A stretch of 49,978 bases of DNA from NCBI GenBank assembly GCA_015067885.1, contig SVLO01000012.1, forward strand, positions 1 through 49,978, read 5' to 3'. Shown piece by piece: positions 15,332 to 23,300 of this stretch (its first letter is position 1; the number at the start of each line of letters is the position of its first letter). Below the pieces are notes generated by a model. The model had not been told where the DNA came from. It did not search any database and worked only from the letters and a program-made list of their open reading frames with translations. Position numbers and translations under genes: made by a program. The stretch comes from Oscillospiraceae bacterium (GTDB lineage: Bacteria; Bacillota; Clostridia; Oscillospirales; Oscillospiraceae).

Positions 15332-16456
15332 ATGGAACTGGAACGTGCGCGCACCTGGGCAGAGGTATCGCTGCCCGCGCTGGAACACAATTATCGCGCC
15401 CTGCGCGCCCAACTGCAGCCCGGCTGTCGGTTTTTGGGCGTGGTCAAGGCGGACGGCTACGGTCACGGCGCGGTAACCGTCGCCCGCAGGCTGGAACAGC
15501 TTGGCTGCGAAATGCTGGCGGTGGCGGAACTGAACGAAGGGCTGCAACTGCGTCGGGCGGGCATCACGCTGCCCATCCTGATTTTTGGCGTGACCCCTGT
15601 GGAATTTGCCGACCGGGTGGTGGCGGAGGACCTCACCCAAACGGTATTCACACCGGAATTGGCACAGGCCCTGTCCCGCGCGGCGCGCAAGCGTGGCAAG
15701 CAGGCCCGCGTCCACATTAAGCTGGATACGGGCATGAGTCGCGTGGGTGTGCCGGCGTGGGATGCCGCCCAGGCTGCCCGGGAGGTGGCTGAGCTGTGCG
15801 AACTGCCCGGACTTGTACATGAGGGTATCTTCACCCACTTTGCCAACGCCGATGGGGATGAGGAATTTACCATGCTGCAATTTACCCGCTTTTTGGACGT
15901 GGTGGAGCGGCTGGAAAAAGATTACGGTGTGACATTTGAAATTCGCCATTGCGCGGCCAGCGCCGCTGCGTTAAAATATCCCTGTACCCATCTGGATATG
16001 GTGCGCCCGGGCATTGCCCTGTACGGCCATTATCCTGACCCCTCCTGCCGGATGGAGGGGGAACAACTCTGTCCAGTGATGTCCCTTTACAGCCGAGTAA
16101 GCGCAATCCGTCGGCTGCCTTCCGGTACTCCGGTCAGTTACGGCTGTACCCATCTGGTGCGGCGGGACACCCGAGTGGCGGTGCTGCCCATCGGTTACGG
16201 TGACGGCCTGTCCCGGCTGCTGTCCGATCGTACCGAAGTGGTGCTGGGTGGCGTGCGGGCTCCGATTTTGGGGCGTATCTGTATGGATATGTGCATGGTG
16301 GACGTCACCGATCTGCCCCAGGTGCAGGTGGGGGACGTGGCCACCGTGTTTGGCCCGGACAGGCCTTTGGAGGAACTGGCCGATCAGCTTGGCACCATTA
16401 CCTACGAATTGTTGTGCGACCTGTCCGGCCGGGTAAGGCGCGTTTGCGTGGAGTGA
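15332..16456 (+). CDS. alr: alanine racemase
   Basis: A 374-residue PLP enzyme that interconverts L- and D-alanine, supplying D-Ala for peptidoglycan. The PLP lysine is Lys39 in VVKADGYGHGA, and the second catalytic base is Tyr270 in VSYGCTH. The fold has an N-terminal TIM barrel and a C-terminal beta domain, with normal length. I chose the ATG at 15332; a TTG two codons upstream is too near the GAAAGAGG site. It is the third gene of the nnrD-lipoprotein-alr run. Confidence 0.97.
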   Translation: MELERARTWAEVSLPALEHNYRALRAQLQPGCRFLGVVKADGYGHGAVTVARRLEQLGCEMLAVAELNEGLQLRRAGITLPILIFGVTPVEFADRVVAEDLTQTVFTPELAQALSRAARKRGKQARVHIKLDTGMSRVGVPAWDAAQAAREVAELCELPGLVHEGIFTHFANADGDEEFTMLQFTRFLDVVERLEKDYGVTFEIRHCAASAAALKYPCTHLDMVRPGIALYGHYPDPSCRMEGEQLCPVMSLYSRVSAIRRLPSGTPVSYGCTHLVRRDTRVAVLPIGYGDGLSRLLSDRTEVVLGGVRAPILGRICMDMCMVDVTDLPQVQVGDVATVFGPDRPLEELADQLGTITYELLCDLSGRVRRVCVE

Positions 16457-16631
16457 ACGGACAGGCCGGCGAATACATAGAATAACACACAGCTGCGGGA
16501 GCCAAAGTCCCGCCGCTGGGCAGGGCGCAGGAGTGGAATTTTTCCACGCAGGTATAAAGCCGCCCGCCCTGTGGGAAACTCATAGTACAGCGCCGTGAGC
16601 GCGTACTATTTTCCGGCGGAGTGTGAATTTT
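16457..16631 (+). other. structured non-coding gap between alr and ndoA
   Basis: This 175-base gap lies where ndoAI, the antitoxin gene, sits in Bacillus, and it is too short for it. It can form at least three hairpins. AGC(T)GCGGGA pairs with TCCCGC(C)GCT (16491-16517). CAGGGCG (16521-16527) pairs with CGCCCTG (16565-16571) around an inner GTGGAA/TTCCAC stem (16533-16547). TAGTAC-A-GCGC pairs with GCGC-GTACTA (16583-16608). TAGAAT at 16478-16483 could be a -10. No T-run terminator is seen. I do not recognise a known riboswitch class. Confidence 0.5.
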
Positions 16632-16997
16632 GTGGACAACAATGTAAAACGGGGCGATATTTTTTATGCTGACCTCAGCCCGGTGGTGGGCAGTGAGCAG
16701 GGAGGCGTGCGGCCGGTACTCATCGTGCAGAACGACACGGGCAACCGCCACAGCCCCACCGTTATCGCGGCCGCCATTACCTCCCAGACCGGCAAGGCGC
16801 GCCTGCCCACCCACATCAGCCTGGCTGCCATGAGTTCCGGCCTGCCCAAGGAGTCGGTGGTCCTGCTGGAGCAGATCCGCACCCTGGACAAACGGCGCCT
16901 GCGGGAACACATGGGCAAGGTTGATGACTCAGTTATGAAACAGGTGGATGGGGCCATTGCGGTCAGCTTTGGCCTGCACACCGAAACGTTGCTTTGA
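16632..16997 (+). CDS. ndoA: MazF/EndoA family endoribonuclease (toxin)
   Basis: A 121-residue PemK/MazF-type mRNA interferase. The core is VKRGDIFYADLSPVVGSEQGG, given here as KRGDIFYADLSP and VGSEQGG, then RPVLIVQND and the AAITSQ segment. LLEQIRTLDKRRL matches Bacillus EndoA closely. EndoA cleaves mRNA at specific short sites. I chose the GTG at 16632 because GGCGGAG lies 10 bases upstream; an in-frame GTG at 16623 is too close. The ribbon-helix-helix antitoxin normally encoded just upstream is missing; the gap holds hairpins instead. How the toxin is restrained is not visible in the window. Confidence 0.92.
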   Translation: MDNNVKRGDIFYADLSPVVGSEQGGVRPVLIVQNDTGNRHSPTVIAAAITSQTGKARLPTHISLAAMSSGLPKESVVLLEQIRTLDKRRLREHMGKVDDSVMKQVDGAIAVSFGLHTETLL

Positions 16998-17044
16998 AAT
17001 GGGGCGTCCGGCCGGACGCCCCACAGAAGGAAGGAGTACATAAG

Positions 17045-17590
17045 ATGAAACGCAAGATGTTTGCTGTCCGGTTTGGGGCAGTGGCCCTGACCGCCGCCTG
17101 TGTGCTGGCCGGTGTGGTGCTGGCCACCGAACCCGGCACCCAGGGGGACCCGCTGATCACCCTGAGTTATCTGGAAACCACCGCCACCCCCGCGATTTTG
17201 GAGCAGGTGGAAGGCAAGGTGGATGCCCATGAGCAGGAGCTTGCCAACCAGCTCAACGAGGCCATTGGGAACTACACCAAGCAGATGGACCAGGCCCTTG
17301 CGAATCAGGGCGGTCAGCAGACCGGCGCCAGCTACGCGGTGGTGACGCTGAAAAAGGACCAGGTGCTGAACATGGACATCGGCTGCGAGGTCATGCTGCG
17401 TATCGGCACGGCGGTTTGTGTCACGCCCTCCAGCCCGGGCCTGATCGACATTACGGATGGAACCACGCTGAACAACGAAAAGGCACTTGTCACAAACCAC
17501 CTGTATATGGCAACCATCACCGGCCGCGCCGTCCGTGCCACCGCTAACACCACCAAGGTGCTGGTCCGCGGCGGCTATACAATCGCATAA
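17045..17590 (+). CDS. hypothetical exported protein
   Basis: A 181-residue protein with a clear signal peptide (MKRKMFAVRFGAVALTAAC, then VLAGVVLATEPG). A helical segment (about 55-95, ILEQVEGKVDAHEQELANQL) and a beta-rich C-terminal domain follow. That domain ends in RATANTTKVLVRGGYTIA. The pattern DIGCEVMLRIGTAVC resembles secreted clostridial proteins of unknown function. A strong GGAAGGAG site precedes the ATG. It is 47 bases after ndoA and ends at a terminator. I do not recognise a named family. Confidence 0.7.
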   Translation: MKRKMFAVRFGAVALTAACVLAGVVLATEPGTQGDPLITLSYLETTATPAILEQVEGKVDAHEQELANQLNEAIGNYTKQMDQALANQGGQQTGASYAVVTLKKDQVLNMDIGCEVMLRIGTAVCVTPSSPGLIDITDGTTLNNEKALVTNHLYMATITGRAVRATANTTKVLVRGGYTIA

Positions 17591-17600
17591 CGCACAAGGA

Positions 17601-17639
17601 AAAAACAGCCTGTACCCGACGGTTACAGGCTGTTTTTCT
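17601..17639. terminator. bidirectional terminator
   Basis: AAAAACAGCCTGTA (17601-17614) pairs with TACAGGCTGTTTTT (17624-17637). It separates the rightward exported-protein gene from the leftward small protein gene and suits both. Confidence 0.88.
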
Positions 17640-17641
17640 GC

Positions 17642-17842
17642 TTACTTACCCATCATCTGCGTGAAATTATCCACCACGTTGGCGATGTTATCCATGGCGT
17701 CGTTTACCGCACCGTTCACGCTTTTGATGGCCCGATGGGCCGCCCGGCGCACATCCCGCTTGTTGACGGTCAGGGCCATACCCGCCGCGGCGCCGACGGC
17801 AAGGCCGGTCACCATGCCGCACACAAATTTTCCGCACATCAT
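17642..17842 (-). CDS. small YtxH-like membrane-anchored protein
   Basis: A 66-residue protein. An N-terminal glycine/alanine-rich hydrophobic segment (residues 6-26, FVCGMVTGLAVGAAAGMAL) is followed by an amphipathic helical tail (VRRAAHRAIKSVNGAVNDAM). This is the shape of YtxH/YtpH-type small stress or envelope proteins. AAAGGAGG lies 7 bases before the first of two ATG codons. It is divergent from pyrC and shares its intergenic region. Function is unknown. Confidence 0.7.
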   Translation of the reverse strand: MMCGKFVCGMVTGLAVGAAAGMALTVNKRDVRRAAHRAIKSVNGAVNDAMDNIANVVDNFTQMMGK

Positions 17843-17901
17843 ACCCAAGCCTCCTTTCTGAGATCCTGCCATTATTCTGCCCGAAAAAAGTGAAAAACTC
17901 G

Positions 17902-17930
17902 TTGCTAAAATATGCCCATTCTATTATAAT
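17902..17930 (+). promoter_or_regulatory. promoter of the pyr operon, overlapping a possible divergent promoter
   Basis: TTGCTA (17902-17907), a 17-base spacer and TATAAT (17925-17930). On the opposite strand, TTTACA, 17 bases and TATTTT overlap the same DNA and could drive the small leftward gene. A short GCGCG hairpin follows, but I see no PyrR-type attenuator. Confidence 0.75.
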
Positions 17931-17994
17931 GTAAATTAGAAGTATTCTGCGCGTTCCGCGCGGTGGCAAGTCCTAAAAAAGGAGGATATGCACA

Positions 17995-19272
17995 ATGGAA
18001 TTGCTGATCAAACGAGGGCGACTGGTGGACCCGGTGGGCGGCGTCGGCGGCGTGATGGACCTGCTGATCCGCAACGGGAAGATCGCCGGACTGGGCAGTG
18101 ACTTGGGCGACCAGGCGGAAAAGATCCTGGACGCCGACGGTATGGTGGTCTGCGCCGGATTTGTGGATATGCACGTGCATTTGCGTGACCCCGGACTGGA
18201 GTATAAGGAAGACATTATTACCGGAACCCGGGCGGCTGCCCGGGGCGGTGTGACCACGGTGGCCTGTATGGCCAACACCAAACCGGTTGTGGACTGCCCG
18301 GAACAGATCAAATACGTTCTGGACAAGGCCGACACCGCCTGCGGTGTGCGGGTGCTGCCTGTGGCGGCGGTGTCCGTGGGGCTGCAGGGTGAGAAACTCA
18401 CCGATGCCGAGGCGCTGAAGGCTGCCGGTGCGGTGGCTCTGTCCGATGACGGGTTCCCCATTCAGAACGCCAACCTCATGCGGGACGCCCTGATCCGTGC
18501 CAAGCGGTACGATATGCCGGTGCTGACCCATTGTGAGGACGCCAATATGGTGGAGAACCGCGCGGTGAACGAGGGTAGCATCTCCCGTCAGCTGTGGCTG
18601 GAGGGCCGCCCCGCCATTGCCGAAGAGCTGATGATCATGCGGGACGCCATGCTGGCTGAGGAGACCGGCGCCCACGTCCACATCCAGCACGTATCCACGG
18701 CCAAAAGTGTGGACATTATCCGCCGGATGAAGAAAAAGGGCGTACCCATTACCTGCGAGACCTGTCCCCAGTACTTTACCCTCACCGAGGATGAGGTGCT
18801 GACCTGTGGCTCCATGGCCCGCATCAACCCCCCGCTGCGTACCAAGCGGGACGTGGAGGCCATTGTCCGCGGCCTGCAGGACGGTACCATCGATGCCATT
18901 GCCACCGACCACGCTCCCCACTCCAAGGAGGAGAAAAGCCGCCCCCTGGAGAAGGCGCCCAGCGGCATGGTGGGGCTGGAAACCTCTTTGGCCGTCACCC
19001 TGACCAGTCTGTACCACACGGGCAAGATGGACCTGTCTGCCATCCTGCGCTGTATGACCTTCAATCCTGCCGCCATTTTGCGGCTGGGTACCGGTCGGCT
19101 GGCCATCGGGGCCGATGCCGACATCACCATCTTCGACCCGGACGAGGTTTGGGTGGTGGACCCGGAGCAATTTGCATCCAAGGGGCGCAATACCCCCTTC
19201 ACCGGCCGGGAGCTGAAGGGCCGCGTGAAATACACCATCGTAGGCGGCAAGATCATTTATCAAGACGCCTGA
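17995..19272 (+). CDS. pyrC: dihydroorotase
   Basis: A 425-residue class I dihydroorotase, the third step of UMP synthesis. Zinc ligands His60 and His62 are in DMHVHLRDPG, and the catalytic Asp305 is in ATDHAPHS. ARGGVTTVACMANTKP is the typical substrate-loop region. AAAGGAGGAT precedes the ATG. It is the first gene of a four-gene pyrimidine operon with pyrF, pyrK and pyrD. pyrB, pyrE and carAB are not in this window. Confidence 0.97.
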   Translation: MELLIKRGRLVDPVGGVGGVMDLLIRNGKIAGLGSDLGDQAEKILDADGMVVCAGFVDMHVHLRDPGLEYKEDIITGTRAAARGGVTTVACMANTKPVVDCPEQIKYVLDKADTACGVRVLPVAAVSVGLQGEKLTDAEALKAAGAVALSDDGFPIQNANLMRDALIRAKRYDMPVLTHCEDANMVENRAVNEGSISRQLWLEGRPAIAEELMIMRDAMLAEETGAHVHIQHVSTAKSVDIIRRMKKKGVPITCETCPQYFTLTEDEVLTCGSMARINPPLRTKRDVEAIVRGLQDGTIDAIATDHAPHSKEEKSRPLEKAPSGMVGLETSLAVTLTSLYHTGKMDLSAILRCMTFNPAAILRLGTGRLAIGADADITIFDPDEVWVVDPEQFASKGRNTPFTGRELKGRVKYTIVGGKIIYQDA

Positions 19273-19305
19273 TATAAAAAATACAAAAGAAAAGGATGAT
19301 AAATT

Positions 19306-20229
19306 ATGTCGTTTGACGTGCTGCAGGATAAGATCCGCGCCATGAAAAACCCCACCGTTGCCGGCCTGGACGCCCGCATCGAGTATGTTCCCGAGTATAT
19401 CCGCAAGGCTGCTTTTGAAGAATACGGCGTGGGCCTGAAGGGCGCGGCCGAGGCCATCTGGCAGTTCAACGTCGGGCTGATCGACGCCCTGTGCGACATC
19501 GTCCCCGCCGTCAAGCCTCAGGCCGCCTACTACGAGAACCTGGGCTGGCAGGGCATGGAGATGCTGGAGCGCACCATCGCCTACGCTAAGAGCAAGGGGA
19601 TGTTCGTCATCGCCGACATCAAGCGCGGCGATATCGGCTCCACCGCCACCGCCTATGCCGAGGGCTGGCTGTCCGGCGCCAAGATCGAAGGGCAGCAGTT
19701 CAAGAGTTTCGACGCCGACTGCGTCACGCTGAACGGCTACATGGGTTCCGACTCCATCAATCCCTTCCTGAACGCCGCCAAGGAGGAGGACAAGTGCGCC
19801 TTCGTGCTGGTCAAGACCTCCAACCCTGGCTCCGGCGAGCTGCAGGACATCGTGGCCGGTGACCGCCTGGTCTATCAGGTCATGGGCGATTTGAACCAGC
19901 GCATTGCCAAGGGGACAGAGGGCAAGTACGGCTATACCATGGCCGGCGCCGTCACCGGTGCCACCTATCCCTCCGATATCCGCGCCCTGCGCAAGCGTTT
20001 GGAGCATACCTTCTTCCTGGTACCCGGCTACGGCGCCCAGGGCGGCACCGCCGAGGACGTACAGTACGCCTTTGATAAGTACGGCCACGGCGCCATCGTC
20101 AATTCCTCCCGTGGCATTATGTGCGCCTGGCAGAAGACCGGCGGCGACGGCCACGACTTCAAGGAGGCCGCCCGCAACGCCGCCATCGCCATGCGGGACG
20201 ACATCAAGCAGTTTGTCACCATCGTGTAA
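19306..20229 (+). CDS. pyrF: orotidine-5'-phosphate decarboxylase
   Basis: A 307-residue OMP decarboxylase, last step of UMP synthesis. The catalytic DxKxxD set is in ADIKRGDIGSTA (Asp104, Lys106, Asp109). At over 300 residues with the N-terminal PTVAGLDARIEYVPEYI region it belongs to the longer type 2 subfamily rather than the short Bacillus form. AAAAGGATGA precedes the ATG. It is 33 bases downstream of pyrC and 12 bases before pyrK. Confidence 0.97.
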   Translation: MSFDVLQDKIRAMKNPTVAGLDARIEYVPEYIRKAAFEEYGVGLKGAAEAIWQFNVGLIDALCDIVPAVKPQAAYYENLGWQGMEMLERTIAYAKSKGMFVIADIKRGDIGSTATAYAEGWLSGAKIEGQQFKSFDADCVTLNGYMGSDSINPFLNAAKEEDKCAFVLVKTSNPGSGELQDIVAGDRLVYQVMGDLNQRIAKGTEGKYGYTMAGAVTGATYPSDIRALRKRLEHTFFLVPGYGAQGGTAEDVQYAFDKYGHGAIVNSSRGIMCAWQKTGGDGHDFKEAARNAAIAMRDDIKQFVTIV

Positions 20230-20241
20230 GGAGAGCCTTCC

Positions 20242-21012
20242 ATGAAAGTAGAACGCAAGTGTACCATTGTGGAAAAGACCCGGGTGGGGGATGCCATCTG
20301 GATGACCCTGGAGGCGGGGGATATGGTCCGCACCGGTTTCAAGGGTCCGGGTCAGTTTGTTCATATCAAATGCGGGGAGGGGCTGCTGCTGCGCCGACCC
20401 ATCTCCGTTTGTACCTGCGCCATGGCGGAACCCGAGGACCTGGTCAGCATCGTGTTCGAGGTCCGTGGCGAGGGTACCGATTGGCTGGCTCAGCGTGAGG
20501 TGGGCCAGCAGCTGGACGTGCTGGGTCTGGCCGGAAACGGCTTTGATATCAAGACCGGGGGCCGCTACCTGTTGGTGGGCGGCGGCATCGGTATTCCCCC
20601 CATGCTGGGCTGCGCCCAGTTTGCTCACAGCACCGCCGTGCTGGGCGGTCGCAGCGCAGACAAGATCATCCTGAAGGATATGTTTGAGGACGTGTGCGAC
20701 AAGGTGCTGGTGGCCACCGACGACGGCAGCCAGGGCCACCACGGGTTCGTGGACGCCCTGGTCCGGCAGGAGCTGGAGCGGGACAAGGGCTACGACGGCG
20801 TGCTGGCCTGCGGTCCCAAGCCCATGCTGCGCAACGTGGCCAAGGTGGCCGAAGAGTTCGGTGTTCCCTGCCTTGTGTCCATGGAGGAGCGTATGGGCTG
20901 CGGCGTAGGCGCGTGCCTTGTGTGCGCCTGCGACATGGCCGACGGCAGCCGCAAGCACGTGTGCAAGAACGGCCCCGTCTTTGACTCCAAGGAGGTGGAC
21001 TGGAATGCCTGA
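20242..21012 (+). CDS. pyrK: dihydroorotate dehydrogenase electron-transfer subunit
   Basis: A 256-residue ferredoxin-reductase-like protein that passes electrons from PyrD to NAD. It has an FAD-binding barrel (LLLRRPISVCTC), an NAD domain (LVGGGIGIPPMLGCA) and a C-terminal 2Fe-2S site with cysteines 220, 225, 228 and 241. It overlaps the start of pyrD by eight bases, which suggests coupled translation of the two subunits of the class 1B enzyme. Confidence 0.96.
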   Translation: MKVERKCTIVEKTRVGDAIWMTLEAGDMVRTGFKGPGQFVHIKCGEGLLLRRPISVCTCAMAEPEDLVSIVFEVRGEGTDWLAQREVGQQLDVLGLAGNGFDIKTGGRYLLVGGGIGIPPMLGCAQFAHSTAVLGGRSADKIILKDMFEDVCDKVLVATDDGSQGHHGFVDALVRQELERDKGYDGVLACGPKPMLRNVAKVAEEFGVPCLVSMEERMGCGVGACLVCACDMADGSRKHVCKNGPVFDSKEVDWNA

Positions 21013-21925
21013 TGTGAACATGAGTGTCAATCTGGCCGGTATGACCATGAAAAACCCCATCGTGGTGGCCTCCGGCACCTTTGGCTTTGGCCGTGAGTAC
21101 GGCGAGTTTTTTGATCTGTCCGAGCTGGGCGGCATCTGCGCCAAGGGCCTGACCCTCCACCGTCGGGAGGGCAACCCCGCCCCCCGCATTGCGGAAACGC
21201 CCATGGGCATCCTGAACTCTGTTGGTCTGCAGAACCCCGGCGTGGACGCCTTTATCGCGGAGGAGCTGCCCTTCCTGCGTCAGTACGACGTGAAGGTCAT
21301 TGCCAACATCTCCGGCAACACCCCGGAGGAGTACGGCATCATGTGCGAAAAGCTGGCCGAGGCCGGTGTGGACATGATCGAGGTCAACATCTCCTGCCCC
21401 AACGTGAAGGCGGGCGGTCTGGCCTACGGTACCCGCCCGGAGCTGGCCGCCGAGGTGACTAAGATGGCCAAGAGCCACGCAGGCAGCGTGCCTGTGATGG
21501 TCAAGCTGTCCCCCAACGTCACAGACGTGACCGAAATTGCCCGCGCGGTGGAGGAGGCCGGGGCCGACGCCCTGTCCCTCATCAACACCCTGCGGGGTAT
21601 GCGCATTGACATCAACACCGACCGCCCCGTGCTGAAGATGAACACCGGAGGTCTGTCCGGCCCCGCCGTGCTGCCCGTGGCGGTGCGCATGGTGTGGGAG
21701 GTGGCCAATGCCGTGAAGGTGCCTATTTTGGGCATGGGCGGCGTGGCCAAGGGCGAGGACGCGGCCCAGCTGATGCTGGCCGGCGCCACCGCCGTGGCGG
21801 TGGGGACGAGCCTGTTTGCCGACCCCTACGCCGCCATCACCGTCCGGGACGGCCTTGCCGCCATCGCCGCGCGCAAGGGCCTTGCCAATGTCAGCGACCT
21901 GACCGGCGGCGTGAAACCTTGGTAA
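21005..21925 (+). CDS. pyrD: dihydroorotate dehydrogenase B (NAD+), catalytic subunit
   Basis: A 306-residue FMN TIM-barrel enzyme that oxidises dihydroorotate to orotate. The catalytic base is Cys131 in NISCPNVKAGG, which marks class 1 enzymes, and adjacency to pyrK makes it class 1B (NAD-linked). PILGMGGVAKGEDA forms the phosphate-binding loop. The ATG at 21005 lies inside the end of pyrK. The operon appears to end here; an intergenic repeat follows rather than a simple terminator. Confidence 0.97.
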   Translation: MPDVNMSVNLAGMTMKNPIVVASGTFGFGREYGEFFDLSELGGICAKGLTLHRREGNPAPRIAETPMGILNSVGLQNPGVDAFIAEELPFLRQYDVKVIANISGNTPEEYGIMCEKLAEAGVDMIEVNISCPNVKAGGLAYGTRPELAAEVTKMAKSHAGSVPVMVKLSPNVTDVTEIARAVEEAGADALSLINTLRGMRIDINTDRPVLKMNTGGLSGPAVLPVAVRMVWEVANAVKVPILGMGGVAKGEDAAQLMLAGATAVAVGTSLFADPYAAITVRDGLAAIAARKGLANVSDLTGGVKPW

Positions 21926-21929
21926 TAAG

Positions 21930-22060
21930 CCTTCCCCTTGGGGGCTGCACAGCCGTCAGCAGCTCTGCTGCCTTACGGATGTGGCGTACCCCTTGCGGGT
22001 AGAAGGTGGCATTTGCACAGCAAATGACGGATGAGGGGGCGACGGCCAACCATCCAATTC
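21930..22060. repeat. interspersed intergenic repeat (REP/ERIC-like)
   Basis: A GC-rich stretch with small hairpins: CCCCTTGGGGG, AGCAGctctGCTGC, CCCCTTGCGGG and TTTGCacaGCAAA. It carries the segment GACGGATGAGGGGG. It sits between pyrD and the next gene, has no coding potential, and resembles intergenic palindromic repeats common in gut clostridia. Only this copy of the full form is seen in the window. Confidence 0.5.
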
Positions 22061-22079
22061 GAAACAAAGGAAAACCACT

Positions 22080-23231
22080 ATGACGACGATTTATTTGATT
22101 CGCCACGCGGAGGCGGAGGGTAACCTCTACCGCCGCATCCACGGACATTACAACGCCCTGGTCACCACCAACGGCTACAGCCAGATCGCCGCCCTGGAGC
22201 AGCGATTTGCCGGGGTACATATCGACGCGGTCTACGCCAGCGACAAGTTCCGCACCATCACCACCGCCGGGGCCATCAGCAAGCCCCGGGGGCTGGAGGT
22301 GCATACCGACCCCGACCTGCGTGAAATTTTCATGGGGGAGTGGGAGGACACCACCTGGGGCTATCAGGGGTACTTTGCCGAAAAGGAGCTTAAACAGTTC
22401 AATCTGCTTGTCCCCGATTGGAAGGCCCCCGGCGGCGAGAGCCGTGTGGAGCTGGGCGCGCGGGTGGAGCGGGCCATGGAACGCATCGCCCGGGCCCACC
22501 CCGACCAGACGGTGGCGGTGGTCAGCCACGGTACTGCCATCCAGCAGTTCGCGGTCAACGTCCGCCACCTGCCCCCGGAGCGCTGGCACGAGTCCCCCCA
22601 CACCGACAATACCTCCGTGTCCTGCTTCACCTGGGACGGGGAGAAGTTCAGTATGTGCTTCGAGGGGGACAACTCCCATCTGAACGAGGATAACTCCACC
22701 CTAGCCCATCAGAATTGGTGGAAGGGGCTGGAGTCCGAGCGGGACATCAACCTGTGGTACCGGCCCATCGACTGGGCCACGGAGCGGGACCTGTACATCG
22801 CCGCCCGCAGCGACGCCTGGCACAATACCCATGTCAACGGCCCGGCTTTTGAACCCCACGGCTTTCTGCAGGATGCCGAGGAACATTTGAAGCAGTCCCC
22901 CTGGGCCATTGCCATGGCCTTTGACCGGGGCGACTGGGTGGGCATCGTGCAGATGGATAAGGAGCGCTACGCCGCCGACAACGCCGGCTACGTCCCCTTC
23001 TGCTACGTGGACTACCAGCGCCGGGACCAGCACCTGGGCATCCAGCTTATCGGGCAGGCGGTGTCCTACTTCCGGCCCATGGGACGGGACAAGCTGCGCC
23101 TGCGCTGCGCCCCCTACAACGAACACGCCCAGCACTTCTACGCCAAGCACGGCTTCGTCAAGGTGGGCGAGGAAGTGGGCGGTCGGGTGCCGCTGGATAT
23201 TTTGGAAAAATACATCGGTTACGACAAGTGA
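22080..23231 (+). CDS. histidine phosphatase and GNAT acetyltransferase fusion
   Basis: A 383-residue two-domain protein. Residues 1 to about 200 are a histidine phosphatase (phosphoglycerate mutase-like) domain: LIRHAEAEGN with the phosphohistidine His9, the acidic GEWEDTTWG region, and SHGTA with His150. From about residue 225 a GNAT acetyltransferase domain follows, with VGIVQMDKERY, VDYQRRDQHLGIQLIGQA and the acetyl-CoA end FYAKHGFVKVGEE. Both domains appear complete. The joint substrate is unknown; a phosphorylated, amine-bearing metabolite would fit both activities, which is my inference. A weak AAAGGAAA precedes the ATG. Confidence 0.88.
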   Translation: MTTIYLIRHAEAEGNLYRRIHGHYNALVTTNGYSQIAALEQRFAGVHIDAVYASDKFRTITTAGAISKPRGLEVHTDPDLREIFMGEWEDTTWGYQGYFAEKELKQFNLLVPDWKAPGGESRVELGARVERAMERIARAHPDQTVAVVSHGTAIQQFAVNVRHLPPERWHESPHTDNTSVSCFTWDGEKFSMCFEGDNSHLNEDNSTLAHQNWWKGLESERDINLWYRPIDWATERDLYIAARSDAWHNTHVNGPAFEPHGFLQDAEEHLKQSPWAIAMAFDRGDWVGIVQMDKERYAADNAGYVPFCYVDYQRRDQHLGIQLIGQAVSYFRPMGRDKLRLRCAPYNEHAQHFYAKHGFVKVGEEVGGRVPLDILEKYIGYDK

Positions 23232-23284
23232 GATATAAGATAAAAGATAGGAGATATGAGATACATATCTCTTATCTTTTGCCT
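23232..23284 (+). repeat. small inverted repeat, possible weak terminator
   Basis: AGATAGGAGATATGAGAT is roughly inverted by ATATCTCTTATCTTTT. It falls in the 69-base gap before the radical SAM gene. The T-run is short. Confidence 0.4.
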
Positions 23285-23300
23285 GAAATGTGGTGATTTT

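Noticed and set aside
16485-16610. A cyclic-di-GMP (GEMM) riboswitch before ndoA
   Set aside because: An AAAGCC segment is present, but the tetraloop-receptor stem and other conserved bases do not fit.
16485-16610. A type III toxin-antitoxin RNA array
   Set aside because: No tandem repeats are present, and the toxin is an ordinary EndoA-type protein.
17905-21210. A frame of over 1000 codons opposite the pyr operon
   Set aside because: It mirrors pyrC, pyrF and pyrK on the other strand, has no ribosome site or family match, and reflects high GC content.
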